Below are positions 57,838 to 64,000 of a DNA stretch of 64,000 bases, piece by piece. A program made the position numbers and the translations under genes. The stretch spans positions 2,232,602 through 2,296,601 of the forward strand of contig NC_085055.1 of NCBI RefSeq assembly GCF_963662255.1, given 5' to 3'. The notes beneath the pieces were generated by a model. That model did no database searches. It was not told the DNA's origin and was given only the letters and a program-made list of their open reading frames with translations. Position 1 is the stretch's first letter. The number at the start of each line of letters is the position of its first letter. The stretch is from Cinclus cinclus. Its lineage: Eukaryota > Chordata > Aves > Passeriformes > Cinclidae.

Positions 57838-57985
57838 TGTCCCAGGGCAGTGGTGTCCCCATTCCTGGAGGGATCTAAAAGCCACCAGGATGTGGCACTT
57901 GGGACATGGGGCAGTGGTGGCCTTGGAAGGGCTGGGAATGGTTGGATTTGAGGATCTTGGGGATTTTTTTCCATCTTTTTTTAAA
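57838..57985 (+). mobile_element. CR1 LINE fragment
   Basis: TGTCCCAGGGCAGTGGTGTC, CCCATTCCTGGAGGGATCTA, AAAGCCACCAGGATGTGGCA, CTTGGGACATGGGGCAGTGG, GGGAATGGTTGGATTTGAGG. It is the same subfamily as the copy at 54490 and lacks the final bases of the 3' end. Confidence 0.9.
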
Positions 57986-60900
57986 TGATGCTGTGATTTT
58001 GCTCTGTGTCCCTTCCTCTGAGACAGCTGGCTGCACCTCGGGGAGGGGGGGGGGGAAAGATAATTATTATTTTTCTGCAGTTATGGTGGTGATGAACATT
58101 TAATTTATAAATTCCAGCCTGTGGCCAAGCTCCATGAAAGGAACAGGTTTTAAAAAGAAAAAGAATGAGTGAATTATGTTCTCTTAATGGCTGAAATCCT
58201 TCTCTGGAGCCTTGTCCATGATAAGTTTTGAAATTGGGATTTTCTTCCTGAATTCTTGGAGGAGAAATTGGAATTGGTGAGGAATCTTGGATTGGGAGCT
58301 AAGCCTGTCCTTTGGAAATTCATTAGGTCAAGTCTCCCAATATTCAGGATGAGAAGGAAGCACCAGAACCTCCTGAGTATTTCTGGGGTTTTTGTGGCAT
58401 GAATTAATCATCACGTAAAAATTCTCCCTTTATTTATCTATTTTTTTGTGGAGGGAAACTTGGATGTCTATTTTTGTGGGTGGCAGATGTTGGAATAAAT
58501 TTTTGAAGAGGTGAAAATACAAAATATCTTGGCCTAATTTCCAAAATTAGTCAGATTGGTGTGAGTTTTCCTGCTTTTTTGGCCCTCTGTGGTAAAAGTC
58601 TATTTTTGGGCTCTAATGTATTGCGGAGAGAAGAGAAGAATGCGCTGAGAAATTGAAACTATATTGCAAATCTTATCTGGATGGAACTGAATTATTCACC
58701 CTGACACAGCAGAAAATGCAGAGATATCACCTCAGGATGTGTGATTAAGCCGAGGTATTTTTCATCACAATATCTTGTTTTTTGATGGAGTACAAGCAAT
58801 CAGAAATTGCTCTGTATTTTGTAAACAGCTGCATTTCCTATTCCACACTTCTGTTCTGCAATATTTTGAACATCACAGACTTTTTGCAATAGAGAAAACT
58901 AAGAATAGGTTTGGTTTTTGTGGTCTTTTTTTTTTTTTTGCTTTGTTTTGATTTGGTTTGGAGTTTATTGTGGGGTTTTTTTGTGGTTTTTTTTTTTTTT
59001 TTTTGCTGCAATTGTTCGACTTCTCCCCTCTCAAAATCACAAAACTCAATTTTCTATCAGAACCATTTAAGTCACAAATGAAGACTGATCCTCTGCCTGA
59101 ACTCCCCTTCTGGTAAGCCACGACGTGGGGTTGGCACAATCTGTTCCTCAAACAGGGAAAAGCTGGAGAACAAAGCTTGGTTTGATGCAAAATCCAGCAG
59201 GATGCCACTGTGGATTGTTGGAATAATTTTAATTTTGTAATGCTAATGAGTCTTCTCCCTCGTCCTGGGCTTTATTTGGTGGGAGAGTTGGAAATGAAGG
59301 GAAGCAGATATTGGAATTACCAGGGCAATCAGGCTTCATAATCACCACCCAGCAGAGGATTTCATTGCAGCAGTGAACAGGAAATATTCAGGACAGTGGC
59401 ATTAATATTTGTGCTTTTTAGACAGGTTCAAATTAACCAATTCTGGGCATATGAGAAAGTGAAAATCACGGCTACCCAGAGCATTTGCTGCACCCCAGGT
59501 GATGAATTCTGAGCTCAGCATAGGATTCTTACAGATATTTAGGCTCCTTCCATCTGAAAACTTTTGGAATTGGGAACTCAATATGGATTTTTGTTGCTGT
59601 GTTTGGCTTGCAAGAATTTTTTATGTAATTGAGTGAAAGAAAACTTTATGAGTCCGCCAAAGACTTCTAGGGACAGAGAAATGGCAATTTAAATCAGAAC
59701 TCACATCTGCTGATGTAACTGCTCTGTCACTTGGGGGGGGGGGGGGTGTTGTTCTTTTTTTTTTTTATTTTCTGTTTTATTTCCCTGCTCAGCTTGCAGC
59801 GGGTGCAGATGGGGAGAAGTGTGGTTGTTTCTGATGATGAGCCCGTGGATCCTTGCCACAGGAGCAGCGAGGAGAGGCTCAGATGAGACAGGAGGGGTTG
59901 AGGGGCAGCCTGGTGCCAGGGTTTGTTCTCCCTGGCCCTTAGCAGCCAGTTGCAATATGTGATTATATTTTCTCTCATAGAACTTTGAAACTACCCTGGG
60001 CACTGCATTTTTATTTTTATTTCTTCTTTTACTCCAGTCGTGTTCTTGGAGTGCTTGACTAGTTTTTTTTTTTTTTTTTTTCCCCCCTTCATTTATTTTT
60101 CTGGAAATGGTTCAAAAGACATTTGGAGGAGTTAATGAGACAATTTGCGATTTATCTTGGTGGTTTTTTTTTTTCCTTTTGGGGGCGATCCAAAGTCATT
60201 TGGAGGCAATAGAATGGTCTCATTGACTCTGAGGAGCTGTGGGTGAGGCCCTTGATGAGAATTGTTGTGAGTCTATTGACAATTAGGTGGTGTCTCCATA
60301 TGTGAAATGATAAAATGCAAGTGTAAATGTTATAGCTCAAAATGTTTTAGTGCTGCTTTGCAGCTCTGTTTTTGCAGCACTCTGCAGTTACTGTGGTGGG
60401 GCCAAAACAGTGTTTGGGTGCAGGAACCACTTTAAAACAATCAGAGGCTGCTGGAATGATCAAAACTGGTCCTAAAAAAAACAAAAAAAAGAGAAATTAG
60501 AAAGGGAGATCAAGCCCAGGTTTATTATTCCATGGGGGTGTTGGAAATAGGGGGAACAAGGCTCCTTTTGGGTCAGTGTGGGTTGAAAGGCCCCTACAGA
60601 GTGGTGCTTAATGCACATTAATTATGAATTAACACATTTCCGTGATGCCAGAGCAAAGGGTGAATATGGATACGAGGGAAGAAACTGGGATAAAATACGA
60701 GTGGAGAGGAGAATTGAGGTTGGTCTCCCAGGTAAACAAGGCTGAAAGTCACCCCCTGTATTTGCTGCCTGCCAAAGGGGAGGAGGGAGGAGGCTGCTTG
60801 TAGCTGTGTCAGTATTGGAACACTGAAAATGGAAAACAAACCAGAACCGAGCGGGAGGAGTTTCCCCCTGGGTGTCCAGCTGTGCTGCTGAGGAGTTTTG

Positions 60901-61339
60901 GGAAGAGCTCACCTGCGGGCGCTTCCCTGGCACACAGCAGTGATCCCACTGCAGATCCACGTGCGCCTTCCCAGCGCTCCTGGAGAGGTGGGTGCAGGGG
61001 CAGAGGAACAACCTGGGGACTGTCCCAGACCCAGATCTGGGAGCAGTCCATCCCTCCTTTCCCAGGCAGCAGCCCCAGGGAAGCACAGCTCTGCTTGGCC
61101 AGGCCAGCTCAGGAAGGTGCTGAGCACCTGGTCACGGCCAGCATCCTTGAGGAGCAGTGCCTGGAAACTCCCCCAGGCAGGAATTTTCTCAAAATGCTGC
61201 TGATTTATTTTCTAGGCTGGCTTTGCTCCAATCTGAAGTGGCTGGAGTTGCAATTTTTCTTTTGTCTCATGAAAAATTTCCTGTTGCTTCCTGCAATCGA
61301 GGTTTGGGGATATTATGTCTACCCTTGGGCTTCTTTATT
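57986..61339. other. Unique non-coding DNA with G and T runs
   Basis: GGGGAG plus G10 at 58040-58055 and G14 at 59733-59746. Several T runs (58925-58940, 58986-59004, 60062-60080, 60163-60172). A GC-richer patch at 60880-61190 carries overlapping open frames (165 codons plus, 154 codons minus) without domains. No gene called. Confidence 0.4.
59733..59746. repeat. G14 homopolymer
   Basis: Fourteen consecutive G after TGTCACTT and before TGTTG, followed closely by a T run. Potential G-quadruplex on the plus strand. Confidence 0.95.
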
Positions 61340-61436
61340 CATAGAATCATGGAATGGTTTGGGTTGGAAGGGATCTTAGAGCCACCTTCCACTATCCCAG
61401 GTTGCTCCAAACCCTGTCCAGCCTGGCCTTGAACTC
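61340..61436 (-). mobile_element. CR1 LINE 3' fragment
   Basis: CATAGAATCATGGAATGGTT TGGGTTGGAAGGGATCTTAG, TTCCACTATCCCAGGTTGCT, CTGTCCAGCCTGGCCTTGAA. Intact CR1 3' terminus at the left, truncated after about 97 bases; minus strand. Confidence 0.95.
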
Positions 61437-62734
61437 TAACTTTTAATTTTGGGGTCAATCCATAGAAGCCTGGTTACCTTCCACTTAATAAAAGTGGGCT
61501 GGAGGCAAATGAGAGACCCCCACCCTTGTGCACGTATCAAATGCTTGGTCCTCTCTCTTTGTGCTAAGAAAAGTTCTGTTTTTCCCAGCAGAGCTGAGTG
61601 CAGCCAGCTCATCCTCCCATCACAAACCCTAAGTTTGTCAGAAATACAGGGAAATGACACTCCTGATATAATTTCCACCCTCTCCCCCTGTGAAGTAGCA
61701 TCCAGTTGCTGACTAATACCTGGCTGTGGCTGCGATTGCTTTGGTGGGACGTATGAATTCTTTATGGCACCTCAGGGGGCTGCTTAAGAGCTTTATCAGA
61801 TAATTACAGTGCTGGAGACAGTGTGTGATGTGTGCTGTGGGGATTTGGGATGCACCCCATTTCCCAGAGCTCTCAGCATTAATATCTTCTCTTCCCTCAC
61901 TCTTTTCCATCATCCCAGGGTGAGCTGGAGCAGATGGAGGTGCCTTGTCCCTTTAGTCCCAGCCCAAATCCCAGACTTGCTGCTTGTCCCCTGTCACTCT
62001 GAGGAAAGCTCTGTGCCACAAGCTCTGCCTGGCTCTGCTCCCGCACTTGGGAAAGGTCATCCCTGCCTCTTCCAAGGACATCTGACAGCATGAGAGGGAG
62101 GAATTGAGTGGTGGGTGGCACATCTGTACCCAGGGAAAGCTTTGGTGGGGTGCTGCACCCTCAGTGCTGCAATAAAAACTCAGGGTCCTTTTTGAATAAA
62201 ATCCACTTATTTTCTGTGTAGATTTTTGGGTTTAGGATACAAACCATGTGGCTCCTGAGCAGCCTCAGGGACGCAGCTTTGTGCTGAGTCACAGTTCCTA
62301 AATATGCCAAGTTAATATTAACAATAAAGGGGGGGTCAGAAGCAGGAGGGAAGGAGCTGAAAGTCTGAGAAGTTGTCTCAAAATTTCCCAGGCTGGTAGG
62401 ATGGTAGGATCCTTGTAGGGTGAACCAGTCTGTATTAGAGGGCCTGAAATATAACCTTAAATTAAATGCTTGGCTGAAGCATTTAAACCTTCTGCTGTAG
62501 AATTCCCCAGGGGCTGGAAAACTTCCAAGGAGGTGGAAGAAGTGGATGGGGACCTTTCACCACCCTCTCCAGCCACTCCTTGCTCTTGTGAGCCCTCCAT
62601 GGGACTGGGCCAGGTGTGAAGGTTTTGTCAGGCAGGTTCCTGGGTGATGAACTTTGTATGATATTCCTTATTTTTGGCACATCAAAGGCCTCCGAGGACA
62701 GAAAACGATGCTAATCATGTGTTTGTGCACTTAG

Positions 62735-62818
62735 AAATATCAACTCACCGACTTGCAGAGCCAGAAGATGGAGGAAAACTTGGAGGAGCGCAATATAAAA
62801 TTCTCTTCCATCATCAAA
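62735..62818 (+). other. Candidate coding exon, coiled-coil-like, gene unknown
   Basis: Preceded by a branch-point-like TGCTAATC, a T-rich GTGTTTGTGCACTTAG acceptor and then 84 bases (28 codons, phase 0 in and out). The bases encode a charged heptad-like peptide: KYQLTDLQSQKM, then EENLEERNIKFS and SIIK. The donor AAA|GTAGCA is weak. The frame continues open to a TAA at 62905, so a terminal exon reading through the donor is an alternative. Leu/Ile spacing and Glu/Lys/Gln richness suggest coiled coil. I cannot name the protein. The flanking unique DNA lacks transposons. Confidence 0.3.
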
Positions 62819-63043
62819 GTAGCAGCATCAAGCCATGACCTCTCTGTGTTCAGACACGCTGCAAGCCAGAAGCAGAATTTAAATGGGCCTGGCCTCCTTG
62901 CTGCTTAAAAAGGGAGAGAAAAACAAGTAAAAAATTACTTTTACCAACTTTCCTAACCCATCTGAAAGCTGCTCTGTGGACAAATGTAGGTAGGGATTGG
63001 TTTTCACTGATTTTTGCCTTTCACCTCCACTTACCTGTACCAG

Positions 63044-63236
63044 GAGTCCAACGCCTGAAAAACACCTCAGAACCTCCTCAGTGCCACCTCAGCCTCCTGA
63101 AACTACCCAAACAGACTCTTACAAAGGAATATTTCATTTATTTTCTGGAAATAATCACAACTTCTCCAGGGATTGTGTAGGAGCCGTGTATTTGATGTTT
63201 AAACTAGAAACTCCTCTAGAAATGGCAAACTGGTGA
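63044..63236 (+). other. Candidate 3' exon or chance open frame, proline/threonine-rich
   Basis: A strong pyrimidine tract and acceptor (TTTTTGCCTTTCACCTCCAC then TTACCTGTACCAG) end at 63043. The frame that follows reads SPTPEKHLRTSSVPPQPPET, then a less coding-like part and a stop at 63234. It would start in phase 2, so it cannot join the exon at 62735-62818 in that exon's phase 0. They would have to belong to different transcripts, or one is spurious. No domain recognised. Confidence 0.18.
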
Positions 63237-63465
63237 CAACTTGAATTTCCTTGCAGACTCTCCAAGGACATTGTGTGGCCTCTCTGCTGGGAGTTCCAGG
63301 TGTCACTTGTCTCGCTTGAACCTGCACTTGAACATGTCCCCTGACATGGAAATGATGAGCCACAAACTGTCCCACCAGTCTGTCTGAACATTTCACATCA
63401 CAGCTGCTCAGCCCGTGATCTTTCCAGAGAACAAAATCCGAGGGCTTCATGGTCTGGGCAGTCAT
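63199..63465 (-). other. Possible small ORF downstream of a TATA-like box
   Basis: 88 codons starting with an AGGAAATGA context at 63465 (MTAQTMKPSDFVLWKDH) and ending near 63199. No signal peptide, membrane segment or known domain is visible. A VQVQVQARQV stretch is mildly repetitive. The upstream TATATAAG on the same strand (63519 to 63512) is about 50 bases before the ATG, a plausible core-promoter spacing. It overlaps the plus-strand candidate at its end. Could be chance. Confidence 0.13.
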
Positions 63466-63503
63466 TTCCTGCTAGCTGTACAATTAACTTTAGTCAGGTC
63501 AGG

Positions 63504-63519
63504 CTGCATTCCTTATATA
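63504..63519 (-). promoter_or_regulatory. TATA-like box with adjacent CATTCCT
   Basis: On the plus strand GCATTCCTTATATAACAGC, on the minus strand TATATAAGGAATGC. TATATAAG fits the TATA consensus on the minus strand. CATTCCT is an M-CAT (TEAD) core lying against it, and a CAGCTG E-box is found about 100 bases away at 63401. The combination resembles TATA promoters of muscle genes, but without transcript evidence this is only motif co-occurrence. Confidence 0.18.
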
Positions 63520-64000
63520 ACAGCTCAGCCTAGAAAAAGGAAATTTTTTAAATATTTTTGCCGCTCCTGTAAAGTTAATGAATGAATTCAAGTAGGTGTT
63601 TTACTACAGCACAAGACATTCAGCTGTGATTATGCATCACGATGATGATGTGAAATAAATATGCTTAAGCTGTTGGGACATCAGGAAATTTGGAATTTGG
63701 GTGTTCTTGTATATCATTCCCATAGGCCTGGATTAGTCTTGTTGGTCCCATTTATATTTTTATATATGTATATCTAAGATATAAAATAATGGGACTCTTT
63801 GTTCTTTCAGTCAATCCCAGCAGCTGTATAAATAATTAATTTTTTTAAACATATCCAGCTAATTTTTCAGAGTTAATTTCTATTCTGCAAGTGTCCTGAA
63901 GCACTGACTACATCAGGAAAGAACATGGCACAGACCATCCTTCCTGGGGGAAGCACCCAAAAGTGAGGGATTTTCCTCTCTCTGTTCAAATCTCAGTGTC

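Larger units (their letters stand above)
61437..64000. other. Unique DNA holding the best coding and promoter candidates
   Basis: No repeat recognised over 2.5 kb. The candidate exon (62735-62818), the proline-rich open frame (63044-63236) and the TATA-linked minus frame (63199-63465) are listed separately. The final 500 bases are AT-rich with a TATATTTTTATATATGTATA stretch at about 63752-63772. Confidence 0.45.

Noticed and set aside
59420..59440. tRNA T-arm-like GGTTCAAATTAACC
   Set aside because: No acceptor stem, D-arm or anticodon arm could be fitted around it.
63633..63660. C/D-box snoRNA suggested by GATGATGATG
   Set aside because: No D-box (CTGA) at a suitable distance and no terminal stem.

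Overview
The window looks like 64 kb of bird nuclear DNA, most likely from a songbird, lying in an intron or an intergenic (gene-desert) stretch. The main evidence is about 18 fragments of the avian CR1 non-LTR retrotransposon on both strands. They carry the recognisable 3' end (GGTTTGGGTTGGAAGGGA on the minus copies, its complement on the plus copies) and decayed pieces of the C-terminal end of CR1 ORF2. The CR1 variant rich in 'GGATCCAGGGGCAGCCACAG' is typical of passerines; that part is from memory and not searched. There are no bacterial-type operons, no CRISPR array, and no rRNA or tRNA that I could see. No complete gene could be established.

Layout. 0-9.5 kb: unique AT-rich DNA, a 31-bp minisatellite (1.9-2.16 kb) and three minus-strand CR1 pieces. 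9.5-10.4 kb: a plus-strand CR1 split by a 441-bp insertion with the structure of a solo LTR (inverted TGATG/CATCA ends, GGAT target duplication, minus-strand polyadenylation signal). 10.4-14.6 kb: unique DNA with two CR1 pieces. 14.70-16.06 kb: the most striking feature, a 12-bp satellite of 113 units with no length variation and a clear 144-bp higher-order repeat. 16-31 kb: unique DNA with homopolymer tracts, CR1 pieces, a repeated ~85-bp segment at 18.0 and 21.0 kb, a 59-bp tandem repeat at 26.2 kb and a TATCCCAT-type repeat at 26.7 kb. 31-49 kb: more CR1, including the longest copy at 48.4 kb, plus AT-rich unique DNA resembling conserved non-coding DNA, with a homeodomain-type palindrome at 45.68 kb. 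49-62 kb: a 22-bp-stem hairpin at 53.63 kb, further CR1, and long C or G runs. 62.7-63.5 kb: the best candidates for coding or promoter signal (an 84-base coiled-coil-like putative exon, a proline-rich open frame behind a strong splice acceptor, and a TATA-like box ahead of an 88-codon minus-strand frame).

How the parts relate: nothing here works as a pathway. The window records repeat turnover (CR1 insertion, LTR insertion into CR1, tandem expansion) in non-coding DNA, perhaps with scattered regulatory elements. The long open frames across the 12-bp satellite follow from its unit length being a multiple of three and should not be read as genes.
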